This document shows, in pieces, positions 6,434-12,700 of a DNA stretch of 28,145 bases. Numbering within the stretch: position 1 is the first letter of the stretch; every line of letters starts with the position of its first letter. The position numbers were made by a program, and so were the translations under genes. The stretch covers positions 1-28,145 of IMG/VR virus record IMGVR_UViG_3300042010_000253; one strand, given 5' to 3'. The notes under the pieces were generated by a model. It was not told where the DNA came from and searched no databases. It was given only the letters and a program-made list of their open reading frames with translations. Origin of the DNA: a virus.

Positions 6434-6498
6434 TAAACCAACTGTTTAAAACAGGATAAACTCATTGTGTTGACAATTGCATAAACAAACTGTTTAAT
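6434..6498 (+). promoter_or_regulatory. PR promoter with operators OR3-OR1
   Basis: TTGACA (6470-6475), a 17-base spacer and TTTAAT (6493-6498) form a near-ideal rightward promoter. Three 15-base operators are present: TAAACCAACTGTTTA (6434-6448), the degenerate TAAACTCATTGTGTT (6457-6471) and TAAACAAACTGTTTA (6482-6496), spaced 23 and 25 bases apart. The last overlaps the -10 and the middle one the -35. The first lies nearest the repressor gene and could control its own leftward transcription. Confidence 0.87.
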
Positions 6499-6527
6499 TA
6501 GTTCCACGACATGTTTTGGAGCAAACA

Positions 6528-6779
6528 ATGAACGGTTTAGAAAAGGCCATCAAAGCGATGGGTAATGCTTCCCGTCTTGCTGAAGCGCTTAACGTTACCC
6601 CTATGACTGTTAGCCACTGGAGGAATCGACATCACGGGGTCATACCTGCTGATCGTGTTACAGAGGTTTATCGAGTTACAGGCGTTACGCCTCATGAGTT
6701 ACGACCGGATCAGCACCCAACCCCTACCAGTGGAATTCCTGAAAAAGATATCGCATTAGCCAGGAGGAATTCTGACTGA
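6528..6779 (+). CDS. Cro-like YdaS-family DNA-binding protein
   Basis: An 83-residue protein with an HTH: LEKAIKAMGNASRLAEALNV followed by TPMTVSHWRNRHHGVIPADR (about 3-42). The W-R pair and the I-P-A-D-R segment are typical of YdaS/Cro-like regulators. The ATG chosen has GGAGC six bases upstream; an earlier in-frame TTG is less likely. It is first in the rightward operon and faces the repressor across the operators, so it should act as Cro, blocking repressor synthesis during lytic growth. YdaS was once described as a toxin; regulator is the better reading here. The tail after residue 65 looks disordered. Confidence 0.85.
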   Translation: MNGLEKAIKAMGNASRLAEALNVTPMTVSHWRNRHHGVIPADRVTEVYRVTGVTPHELRPDQHPTPTSGIPEKDIALARRNSD

Positions 6780-7231
6780 TGGAAATCAAAAAACTGGCCG
6801 CAGAGCTGGAGCATTGGGCGGCGGAGAAGGGCTGGAAAACCATCACCCCGATGATTACAACACATCATTCCGGCGATCTGCTGGAAAGCCTGAATGTTCA
6901 GGATGCGAAAGAGTACAGCCGGCGCCTGCATAACAACGCGCAGATCATCAAGCGCGCTTTCCGGGGTGAAACTGCAAAGTACCGCCGCAATGCAGAGGCG
7001 CTGAGCTATGCCGTTCAGTCTGCGATGGAGCAGGAGCTGGAAGAACTGGCTGCCGAGCAGCTGCGTGCCGCCATTGCTAACCGGGAATGTATCGAGGCCA
7101 CAAACGCGGTTCTGATGCGTAAACCGAAGGATATTGTCCGCAAGGAAACGCTCGAAGCGATCCATGCCCTGGCAGAATTTCTGACGGGTTACGAAGTGAA
7201 GCTGGTTCCGGCTTATCCGGACGTTGCTTAG
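6779..7231 (+). CDS. YdaT-like early regulator (CII position)
   Basis: A 150-residue helical protein. The segment NAQIIKRAFRGETAKYRRNAEAL (about 52-74) resembles YdaT of Rac and CP-933P, where a similar GET-K-R stretch occurs, followed by long helices rich in Glu/Ala/Leu. Its ATG overlaps the TGA of the cro-like gene by one base, and AGGAGG lies upstream. The cro/ydaS-ydaT gene pair occupies the place of lambda cro-cII, and YdaT-type proteins have been proposed to work like CII. The C-terminal ~40 residues are less conserved. Similarity was judged by eye. Confidence 0.65.
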   Translation: MEIKKLAAELEHWAAEKGWKTITPMITTHHSGDLLESLNVQDAKEYSRRLHNNAQIIKRAFRGETAKYRRNAEALSYAVQSAMEQELEELAAEQLRAAIANRECIEATNAVLMRKPKDIVRKETLEAIHALAEFLTGYEVKLVPAYPDVA

Positions 7232-7254
7232 TACGGTAGTACCGAGGTGGTTTT

Positions 7255-8160
7255 ATGAGTATGGAACTGATGGTTCAGGCCATGAAGGTGAAAGTGGGAA
7301 ATCCCTTGCGCAAGCTTGTCCTGCTTAAGCTGGCCGACAACGCGAGCGACCAGGGCGAATGCTGGCCGAGCTATCAGCATATCGCGGATCAGTGTGAAAT
7401 CAGTCGTCGTTCGGTGATGAACCATATCAATGCGCTGTGCCTGTCCGGACTGATGATCAAAGAAACAAGATCAGGTCCGAAAGGTAACACCAGCAATTTT
7501 TACCGGCTAACCCTGGACGGTACCAGAACGGTACAGAAGGTGGTGCAGGAGATTCACCAGGGTAGTGCAGGAGATTCACCAGCAGGGGGGGCAGCAAATT
7601 CACCAGGTGGTGCACCAGATTCACCAGGGGGTAGTGCAGGAGATTCACCCAGAATCAGTCACTCTTCTGAATCAGTCAAAGAACCTGTAAACACTTCTTG
7701 TCCTGACGCTTCGCTGTCGGACGAGAAAATTTCCAGAGCCGACTTCTTAAAGCGGCATCCGGAAGCTGTGGTTTGCAGCCCTGCGAAACGTCAGTGGGGT
7801 ACACAGGACGATTTGACCTGTGCCGAGTGGATCTGGAAACGGGTGCTGAAACTTTACGAAGAAGCGGCGACCTTTGACGGCGAGATCGTCCGGCCTAAGG
7901 AGCCGAACTGGACAGCGTGGGCTAACGACGTGCGGCTGATGCGCTCGCTCGACGGTCGTACCCATAAGCAGATTTGTGAAATGTTCAAACGGGTTCAGAG
8001 CGATCCGTTCTGGGTTCGCCAGGTGAAATGTCCGGCGAAACTCCGGGAAAAATGGGATGACCTGGTTATCCGCCTGGGGGGTGGGTTCGCAACAGCGGGC
8101 CGTGATGTGAACAAAATTTCTGAGCCGGATACCAGAATTCCGGATGGTTTCAGGGGGTAA
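7255..8160 (+). CDS. O-like replication initiator with internal origin
   Basis: A 301-residue protein. The N-terminus has a winged HTH (about 15-85: NPLRKLVLLKLADNASDQGE, CWPSYQHIADQCEISRRSV, then SGLMIKE and the wing GNTSNFYRLT). The middle (about 98-130) is low-complexity Gly/Ser/Pro/Asp, and the C-terminal domain (about 165-290) carries WTAWANDVRLMR and KCPAKLREKWDD. This is the layout of lambdoid initiators: DNA binding at iterons inside the gene, and a C-terminal part that recruits the helicase loader. GAGGTGG lies four bases before the ATG. The DnaC-type loader follows directly, which supports the role. Confidence 0.88.
   Translation: MSMELMVQAMKVKVGNPLRKLVLLKLADNASDQGECWPSYQHIADQCEISRRSVMNHINALCLSGLMIKETRSGPKGNTSNFYRLTLDGTRTVQKVVQEIHQGSAGDSPAGGAANSPGGAPDSPGGSAGDSPRISHSSESVKEPVNTSCPDASLSDEKISRADFLKRHPEAVVCSPAKRQWGTQDDLTCAEWIWKRVLKLYEEAATFDGEIVRPKEPNWTAWANDVRLMRSLDGRTHKQICEMFKRVQSDPFWVRQVKCPAKLREKWDDLVIRLGGGFATAGRDVNKISEPDTRIPDGFRG
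7543..7651 (+). repeat. Iterons of the phage origin (five copies)
   Basis: Five copies of GTGCAGGAGATTCACCAG or close variants start at 7543, 7565, 7589, 7610 and 7634. Copies 1 and 2 are identical, copy 5 differs at the end, and copies 3 and 4 are more diverged. Spacing is 21-24 bases. The copies are read in different frames, so the DNA rather than the protein is conserved. An AT-rich stretch follows (from about 7652), as in lambda ori. Confidence 0.85.
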
Positions 8161-8162
8161 GC

Positions 8163-8903
8163 ATGCAGAACGCAGCAACCGTGCTCGAACGCCTTCGCAG
8201 GGTGATCCCCGCAGGCGTACAGCCAAAATTTACCAGCGCTGAGGAGCTGATGGCCTGGCAGCTCGAAGAGGGGCGCAAACATGCGGCAGAGGTGGACAAG
8301 GCCAACCAGCGCGCGAAGGCAGAAAAAATTCTTGGACGTTCGGGGATCCAGAACCTGCACCGGGGCTGTTCTTTCGCAAATTTCCGCGTGGAGTGTGATG
8401 GTCAGCGTCGTGCCCTCAGTCTGGCTAAAAGCTACGCGCAGAACTTCGGTACCGGCTTTGCGAGTTTTGTATTTTCCGGTAAGCCGGGCACCGGGAAAAA
8501 TCATCTGGCCGCGGCGATAGGCAACCACCTCCTGAAACAGGGTAATTCCGTACTGGTCGCAACGGTGGCTGATTTAACGCTCCGTGCCCGCGCCTGCTAC
8601 GACAACGGGCAGTCAGAAGCCGCTTTGCTGGATGACCTGTGTCAGGTGGATCTGCTGGTTCTGGATGAAGTCGGGATCCAGCGCAAGAGCCGTGGCGAAA
8701 AAGTCCTGATTAACCAGATTATTGACCGCCGGCTGGCCGCATTAAAACCGGTGGGTGTACTGACCAACCTTACTCACGCCGAACTGTGTGAAACGCTGGG
8801 TGAACGGGTGATTGACCGCCTGCGCATGGATAACGGTTTGTGGGTGATTTTTTACTGGGAAAGCTATCGCGGCAAGGTAAGCCACCTGCGGCTAGCACAG
8901 TAA
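8163..8903 (+). CDS. DnaC-like helicase loader
   Basis: A 246-residue AAA+ ATPase, nearly the length of E. coli DnaC (245) and alignable along its whole length: the N-terminal helicase-binding part (LRRVIPAG, EELMAWQLEEG), Walker A GKPGTGKN (106-113), Walker B LLVLDE (164-169), sensor TNLTHAE, the arginine-bearing GERVIDRLR, and a C-terminal LWVIFYWESYRGKV. It would load DnaB onto DNA opened by the upstream initiator. GGGGG lies six bases before the ATG, and only two bases separate it from the previous stop. Because it follows DnaC and not lambda P, replication here is of the DnaC-mimic type. Confidence 0.93.
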   Translation: MQNAATVLERLRRVIPAGVQPKFTSAEELMAWQLEEGRKHAAEVDKANQRAKAEKILGRSGIQNLHRGCSFANFRVECDGQRRALSLAKSYAQNFGTGFASFVFSGKPGTGKNHLAAAIGNHLLKQGNSVLVATVADLTLRARACYDNGQSEAALLDDLCQVDLLVLDEVGIQRKSRGEKVLINQIIDRRLAALKPVGVLTNLTHAELCETLGERVIDRLRMDNGLWVIFYWESYRGKVSHLRLAQ

Positions 8904-8923
8904 TTTTTCGAGAGGTGATTTTT

Positions 8924-9646
8924 ATGGAAACCGTACTGGATGCACTGAAAGCAATGGGCAAAGCATCGTTCCGCGAAATTGCAGCCCGGATGAGGATCGA
9001 ACCTGTTGAGGCGCTGAACATGCTGCGCGAGTACCGCGACCAGGGGAAATGCGATTTTGTTGCAGGTAGCTGGAGACTGACAGGCAGTGAAACAGCGCCT
9101 GCAGAAAAATCTTCACCTGTGAATGTTAACCGTCCAAAGGATGAAGCACCTGCAGAAGTCGATCCGGATGTGGTACGGCAGCTGCTTGCCGAACATGGCG
9201 CGATGGAAACGGCGGCGCTGGCTTCCCTAGTCGGGCGAAATGCACGCGGTATGGTGTCGGTCCTGCGCTCGCTTGAGCGTGCCGGCATCGTTGTTCAGAA
9301 CGGTAAAGGCAAAGGCGTGACCTGGTCATTGCCGGCGGTGGCATCTGAGGAACAGGCAACCGAACAGGCTGACAACGAGCAACAGCCCGACGCGGTGAGG
9401 GCTTCTGGCGGTGACGTTACAGAAACAACAACGTCAGTGCAGGAAATTCTTGATGACATCCCGTCTTTCACTGGCATCGAGCCGGGCGGTCTGCTGGCCG
9501 AACTGCAGCGCCAGGTGACAGCCGCAAAACGTCGTCATCGTGCTGAGGGGCTGCGCCTGGAAGAAATTGATTCTGCGGTGCGTGTGCTGAACAAGCCCTG
9601 CAATCGCGGCATGGTGGAAGAACTGCTGCAGTGGCAGAGCTGGTAA
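8924..9646 (+). CDS. DUF1627-like protein with two winged-helix parts
   Basis: A 240-residue protein beginning METVLDALKAMGKASFREIAARMR. GAGAGGTG lies upstream, so this ATG is preferred over earlier codons inside the loader gene. Two similar winged-helix modules are visible: residues 1-50 (ALNMLREYRDQGKCDFVAGSWRL) and about 85-130 (VRQLLAEHGAMETAALASLV, then SLERAGIVVQNGKGKGVTWSL). An acidic linker (about 135-170) leads to a helical C-terminus (LLAELQRQVTAAKRRHRAEGL). The N-terminus fits the DUF1627 family found in lambdoid phages after the replication genes. Exact role unknown; DNA binding is likely. Confidence 0.75.
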   Translation: METVLDALKAMGKASFREIAARMRIEPVEALNMLREYRDQGKCDFVAGSWRLTGSETAPAEKSSPVNVNRPKDEAPAEVDPDVVRQLLAEHGAMETAALASLVGRNARGMVSVLRSLERAGIVVQNGKGKGVTWSLPAVASEEQATEQADNEQQPDAVRASGGDVTETTTSVQEILDDIPSFTGIEPGGLLAELQRQVTAAKRRHRAEGLRLEEIDSAVRVLNKPCNRGMVEELLQWQSW

Positions 9647-9658
9647 GGGAGAAATCTC

Positions 9659-9973
9659 ATGAAAGTCACCATGCAACAGGCATTTATCGCTGTACAGCTA
9701 CTCAAAAAATTACAGCAGATGCATGACAACAAACCGGTGCCGCTGACACAGCTAACGCATGAAACCGTATCGCTTTCCTACCTTGAGCAGATGTTCAGTC
9801 GGCTGAAGAAAGGCGGTCTGGTGAAAAGTGTGCGCGGACCCGGTGGGGGTTATTACCCAGCCCGGGAGCGTTACAGCCTGGGCGAGGTTATACGGGCGCT
9901 GGGAAGTAATGGCCTGCTGGAGAGTCCGGCAGTCCTTAATGCCCTCGATGCCGTACCGCTTTCTGAGGTGTAA
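9659..9973 (+). CDS. Rrf2/IscR-type regulator without cluster cysteines
   Basis: A 104-residue protein with the Rrf2-family winged [23 protein letters not shown], then [20 protein letters not shown] and the wing [10 protein letters not shown]. The SLSYLEQ and [14 protein letters not shown] blocks are very close to IscR. It contains no cysteine, so it cannot hold the [Fe-S] cluster that IscR uses; it also lacks the longer C-terminus. GGGAG lies upstream. It sits in the rightward early operon and probably binds a phage or host operator constitutively. It could compete with host IscR at type 2-like sites, which is inference. Confidence 0.8.
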   Translation: MKVTMQQAFIAVQLLKKLQQMHDNKPVPLTQLTHETVSLSYLEQMFSRLKKGGLVKSVRGPGGGYYPARERYSLGEVIRALGSNGLLESPAVLNALDAVPLSEV

Positions 9974-9975
9974 CG

Positions 9976-10206
9976 ATGGCTACAGAAAAATTAACGCCTT
10001 GCCCGCACTGCGGGCTTTCCCCGGAATGGTCATGGCGAGGGCATGGGCCAGCGACACGATATGCAGCGCTCCGTTGCCCCTACAACCACAAGCGTGTGGC
10101 GATGCCCTATCACGCAGGATCAGAGCGTACCGCCCGAAAAACTCTGGCGGAACGCTGGGAGACTATGGTGGCAGAGGAGGCCGGAGATAATCGTGAGAAG
10201 TCGTGA
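9976..10206 (+). CDS. Lar/Com-like zinc-finger protein
   Basis: A 76-residue protein with PCPHCG near the N-terminus (residues 8-13) and a later Cys followed by Asn-His (CPYNHKRVAMPYH, about 35-47), then ARKTLAERWETM. The second CxxC is partly degenerate, with His in place of Cys. The arrangement matches small restriction-alleviation-type proteins (Lar, RalR), where two Cys pairs hold zinc and the chain ends in an A-x-x-x-W-N-like helix. It starts three bases after the Rrf2-like stop and overlaps the next gene by 14 bases. Lar family members modify type I restriction, but the function here is only inferred from the motif. Confidence 0.7.
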   Translation: MATEKLTPCPHCGLSPEWSWRGHGPATRYAALRCPYNHKRVAMPYHAGSERTARKTLAERWETMVAEEAGDNREKS

Positions 10207-10522
10207 CCAGCTGGCTGTAATTGAATTTTTGAAGGAAAACCCTATGGCCACCGCGAGAAAGATAGAGCGCTGTATGGGGTGGAGCAACCGGCATACGCAC
10301 CAGATACTCGGCAGCCTGAAACGGCATGGATTTATAAAAAATGTCGGCAAACCACGGAATCCTGAGTTTCGGTTAGTTCAGCGCTGGCAGTCGAAGATGA
10401 AGACTAACACTAAGAAACCTATACGTCATAAACCTTCAGGATCGGCGATTACTGAATTATGCCGCCAGCACTGGCAGGGCTACAGCATCCACAAGATTTT
10501 CGGATCCGGAGGCCGGGCATGA
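10193..10522 (+). CDS. Small winged-helix protein (GTG start)
   Basis: A 109-residue basic protein. The start is a GTG with GGAG seven bases upstream; the longer frame upstream is the shadow of the previous gene. Residues 8-58 read as a winged HTH: AVIEFLKENPMATARKIERC, then GWSNRHTHQILGSLKRHGFIK. The C-terminus has a conserved-looking Ser/Gly tail (HWQGYSIHKIFGSGGRA). It overlaps the preceding gene by 14 bases, so the two are coupled. Early-operon DNA-binding proteins like this are common and mostly uncharacterised. Confidence 0.75.
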   Translation: MRSRDQLAVIEFLKENPMATARKIERCMGWSNRHTHQILGSLKRHGFIKNVGKPRNPEFRLVQRWQSKMKTNTKKPIRHKPSGSAITELCRQHWQGYSIHKIFGSGGRA

Positions 10523-10553
10523 AATTAACGGATCAGGGCATGTGGGGTGATGT

Positions 10554-10836
10554 ATGCGGTATTCACTGACATATGCCGATCCCCTCTGGAGTTACGGCAA
10601 CAATGCCAGTAACGGCGCGGCCACTAGCCATTACAAAACGATGAGGCTGGTTGATCTGAAACGGCTCCCGGCGTGGGAGCTGGTCGCAGAGGATGCGGTG
10701 CTGGCGATGTGGTGGGTGCCGCCGATGCCACTGGAGGCTAGTGAACTGGCGCAGGCCTGGGGATTTACCGTCAAAAACATGTACCTGTTTCCCGGACCGC
10801 TATAAGGCGATGATTGCAGCAGCACCGAAGGTTTGA
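10554..10836 (+). pseudogene. Broken MT-A70 adenine methyltransferase
   Basis: The N-terminal 75 residues (YSLTYADPLWSYGN, then ATSHYKTMRLVDLKRLP, EDAVLAMWWV and ASELAQAWGFTVKNM) are clearly phage MT-A70 type m6A methyltransferase. The catalytic DPPW motif reads DPLW. The frame then ends after 83 residues, where relatives run to 170 or more. Past about 10786 a second frame (FPDRYKAMIAAAPKV, stop at 10834) looks like the end of a different phage gene, so a deletion seems to have joined two genes. The gene should make no active enzyme. Confidence 0.8.
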
Positions 10837-10857
10837 AAAATACCATATGTTGTATAG

Positions 10858-10886
10858 TTGAAACTTACACAAAACAAATGTTTAAT
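10858..10886 (+). promoter_or_regulatory. Strong promoter for the structured RNA
   Basis: TTGAAA and TTTAAT lie 17 bases apart, five of six and five of six matches to consensus or nearly so. The predicted start, near 10893, is followed by a long non-coding stretch ending in a terminator. This promoter lies within AT-rich DNA directly after the deletion scar. Confidence 0.72.
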
Positions 10887-10892
10887 AGATTT

Positions 10893-11253
10893 ATCCCCGC
10901 GAGTGATCCAGAAAGGAGGGCCTGATTTTGTCCGAGTTTTTGTATTCCCCCGCATGCAACTGTAGAGCATCACATCTGAGTGTCTGATCAGGGGATTAAA
11001 AGATTGGAGTAGTGACAGTAGAGTGGCGACAGAGGCAGTGCCAAAGTCTACCGGAAAGCACTGGGTGCTTTCAGCTCTCGCCCTAGCTGTGATGGGCTAG
11101 TGGTTAAGTCATGGAAAGCTGAGAGATCAGATAACCGCATCGCCAGAGGAGCATGCCCGGAGTGAGTCCGGCCAGCCAACCAAAAGCTGTGTGAATACGC
11201 ATAAACTCGGCCTGCCAGTCGACTAAACGAAACCGCCTACAGGCGGTTTTTTT
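10893..11253 (+). ncRNA. ~360-nt structured RNA of unknown class
   Basis: No reading frame is convincing here, and several helices can be drawn. The outer closing helix pairs CCGAGTTT (10932-10939) with AAACTCGG (11203-11210) and GTATTC (10942-10947) with GAATAC (11193-11198). Inside lie GTAGA/TCTAC (11018/11047), a perfect GAAAGCAC-TGG-GTGCTTTC hairpin (11054-11072), CTAGC/GCTAG (11083/11096) and CCGGA/TCCGG (11157/11167). CTTTCAGCTCTC (11068-11079) can instead pair with GAAAGCTGAGAG (11114-11125), so two folds compete. It has its own promoter and terminator and ends 40 bases before a HEPN-type gene. It does not match RNase P RNA, tmRNA, 6S RNA or a tRNA. The 5' end is inferred. Confidence 0.68.
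11231..11253 (+). terminator. Terminator of the structured RNA
   Basis: CCGCC and GGCGG pair across TACA and are followed by seven T. It closes the structured RNA and lies before the HEPN-type gene, so most transcripts should stop here and some read through. Confidence 0.88.
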
Positions 11254-11293
11254 ACATTAGAATGTTTCCAATACGTTTTTAAATGGTGAGCTA

Positions 11294-11824
11294 ATGGATA
11301 ACGGATTTATCACAAAAGAATTGGGTGAGAATCATCCATATCCTGAAGAGCTATTTGAAATAGCTATGAAATTTACTATGGCGTTTTATTATAGCGAAAA
11401 GCATTTCTTTTCGAGATTTTGCAGCATTAGAAACAGCGACCAATATAGTAAAAGTATCCTTGATATAGTCAAAGACGATTGCAACCCAACAATCGCTGAT
11501 GTTTTTGATTATTTTAAGCGTAGATATGTCAGTGGTGATCGGGCCAGAGAGCGATTGCATGCCCTTACCATGCAGGAGGAAGGAGAAGATCTTTCTGGAT
11601 GGGCAGAAAAGATTGATGCCTATTTAAACAATGCTGAAGGGAATGTTGAGGCAATGTTGTCAGTGTGCTTGATGGTCGTTATTAGGCTTCGACACAATCT
11701 TTTACACGCTAACAAATATGAAGTCATGAGTGGGGAGCCTAAAGAACAAGAAGAATTAATTGGGAAAGGATATAGCCTACTAGCGAGCCTTTTATCAGCA
11801 AGAAATAAAAGAAAAGCTGATTGA
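11294..11824 (+). CDS. HEPN-type protein, candidate RNase effector
   Basis: A 176-residue, mostly helical protein. Residues 131-138 read RLRHNLLH, fitting the HEPN R-x(4-6)-H catalytic motif (R133-x4-H138) followed by a polar residue and K141. A charged upstream helix (FYYSEKHFFSRF, 31-42) resembles the conserved E-K region of HEPN RNases. It is distinctly AT-rich against its neighbours, a sign of cargo. GGTGAG lies three bases before the ATG. HEPN proteins cut RNA in Abi, toxin-antitoxin and CRISPR systems, and some, such as AbiF, are encoded next to a structured RNA. The gene following a structured RNA suggests such a pair. Family membership was judged by eye, so the activity is not shown. 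Confidence 0.55.
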   Translation: MDNGFITKELGENHPYPEELFEIAMKFTMAFYYSEKHFFSRFCSIRNSDQYSKSILDIVKDDCNPTIADVFDYFKRRYVSGDRARERLHALTMQEEGEDLSGWAEKIDAYLNNAEGNVEAMLSVCLMVVIRLRHNLLHANKYEVMSGEPKEQEELIGKGYSLLASLLSARNKRKAD

Positions 11825-11858
11825 TTTCCCATAATCAACCCACCATAATCATGTCATC

Positions 11859-11876
11859 GGAGCCTGAACAACTCCG
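11859..11876 (+). promoter_or_regulatory. Leader hairpin of the hok-type locus
   Basis: CGGAG and CTCCG, each flanked by TCA/TGA, pair about 115 bases before the toxin-like frame. Hok-type mRNAs carry a leader hairpin that meets the antisense Sok RNA. An antisense RNA is expected here but I cannot fix its ends. Confidence 0.4.
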
Positions 11877-11990
11877 GTGACTTCTGCGCACTTAAGGGGA
11901 CTTAAATGCGACCACAATCTGAACTCCTCAACTTGTCACAGATGCAGAAATGCACCTGCTATTTTCTGCATTCTGAGTTACCTCTTGGAG

Positions 11991-12152
11991 ATGGCGTATG
12001 AAGCAGCAAATGCGATACTTATAGCCATGATCGTTATATGTATTACTTTCATTATGGTGGTACTGGTTACGAGCAAAGGTCTCTGCGAGGCACCACTCCG
12101 AACCGGCCAGACTGAGAGCGCTGTCTTCACAGCTTACGAACCTGTTAAGTAA
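11991..12152 (+). pseudogene. HokD/RelF-like type I toxin with shifted start
   Basis: The C-terminal part is clearly HokD-like: a transmembrane run (ILIAMIVICITFIMVVLV), then SKGLCEAPLRTGQTESAVFTAYEPVK-type sequence with the conserved Cys, Arg, Gly and FTAYEP end. The usual hok start, ATGAAGCAGCAA, is present at 11998 behind GGAG, but one base is missing just after it, so that frame stops after eight codons. The toxin frame is open only from an ATG at 11991, placed on the ribosome site, or from further upstream. It may be translated poorly or from the Mok-type upstream frame. I call it probably disabled. Such toxins depolarise the membrane. Confidence 0.7.
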
Positions 12153-12159
12153 GAGCACC

Positions 12160-12179
12160 GGCGGGGAGAAATCCCCGCC
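12160..12179 (+). terminator. 3' hairpin of the hok-like mRNA
   Basis: GGCGGGGA-GAAA-TCCCCGCC is an eight-base-pair hairpin with a stable GAAA loop just after the toxin frame. There is no long T-run, which suits a stabilising 3' end of hok-type mRNA better than a strong terminator. Confidence 0.55.
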
Positions 12180-12263
12180 ACTATTAGTGTCTAAGGTTTC
12201 CTCAACGCACCCGTTTTTTTAGTGGTTGGTTAACAGTGACATAAATTATTTACAACACTCTTA

Positions 12264-12467
12264 TTAATTGAATCCCAGTCGAATTAGATCCATCGGGCAA
12301 AAGAGACCTTCAATTCCTTCGATTGAAACGCTGTTGGAACGACGCAGTTCCTCTTCCGTTTTACCCTCCCCAATGATTTCCTTAATAACGCCAGTTGCGC
12401 CATTCATTGAAACCATCACGTGGCTACCGGTGGTGATAGCGTTACGGTTGCGATCGTAGGTTTTCAT
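12264..12467 (-). CDS. Small reverse-strand phage protein, KOW-like
   Basis: A 67-residue protein starting [20 protein letters not shown], with GGAGGA at good distance. Residues 12-40 ([20 protein letters not shown]) have the spacing of a KOW/SH3-like strand pair; the C-terminus is LIRLGFN. Such small proteins occur beside hok loci in enterobacterial prophages, but I recognise no named family. It runs against the surrounding early and middle genes, as do other lysogenically expressed genes. Function unknown. Confidence 0.7.
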   Translation of the reverse strand: MKTYDRNRNAITTGSHVMVSMNGATGVIKEIIGEGKTEEELRRSNSVSIEGIEGLFCPMDLIRLGFN

Positions 12468-12666
12468 AGTCTCCTCCTTTCACTCTTTACAGAATTTCAA
12501 AACCGGGCACTTTTTAACGCCAATACGTCAGTCATGTTTTGAGGTTCGTCAAAAAAATCTGTCTTTCATCTAAGGGAAGACAGGCTGGATTCAGGTCCTA
12601 TGGCCCCATTCTTATCCCATCGAAATTACTATCTTCAACAGAATTGACCCTTATCCTTAAAAATAC
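12468..12666. other. Non-coding region before the LexA-box gene
   Basis: No gene is supported. A small hairpin (CTGTCTT/AAGACAG) occurs near 12560-12585, and TTGACC (12644-12649) may be the -35 of the promoter overlapped by the LexA box. An open frame continues through here but has no start with a ribosome site. Confidence 0.35.
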
Positions 12667-12686
12667 TACTGTATATATAAACAGTT
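12667..12686 (+). promoter_or_regulatory. LexA (SOS) box
   Basis: TACTGTATATATAAACAGTT has the full CTG-N10-CAG core with a TA-rich middle, and nearly the full consensus TACTG(TA)5CAGTA. It lies 15 bases before the next start and overlaps the likely -10 region (TATAAA/TACTGT), so LexA should block transcription until SOS induction. Confidence 0.87.
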
Positions 12687-12700
12687 CTTTGGGGCGTGTC

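Noticed and set aside
7457-7648. Reverse frame with repeated peptide units, and possible CRISPR-like array
   Set aside because: The repeats are the origin iterons (18-mers with 21-24 spacing and no unique spacers), so neither a CRISPR array nor a repeat protein.
8770-9288. 172-residue reverse frame across the loader and DUF1627 genes
   Set aside because: Serine/alanine/arginine-rich composition typical of antisense to high-GC coding DNA, and no ribosome site.
10893-11253. Retron-type RNA, tRNA-like element or tmRNA
   Set aside because: No reverse transcriptase is near, no tRNA cloverleaf or CCA end can be drawn, and the tmRNA and RNase P core sequences are absent.
11877-12152. A 91-residue protein ending in the Hok-like sequence
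   Set aside because: The upstream part is the Mok-like leader; a single long protein is unlikely, although the frame may be read through.
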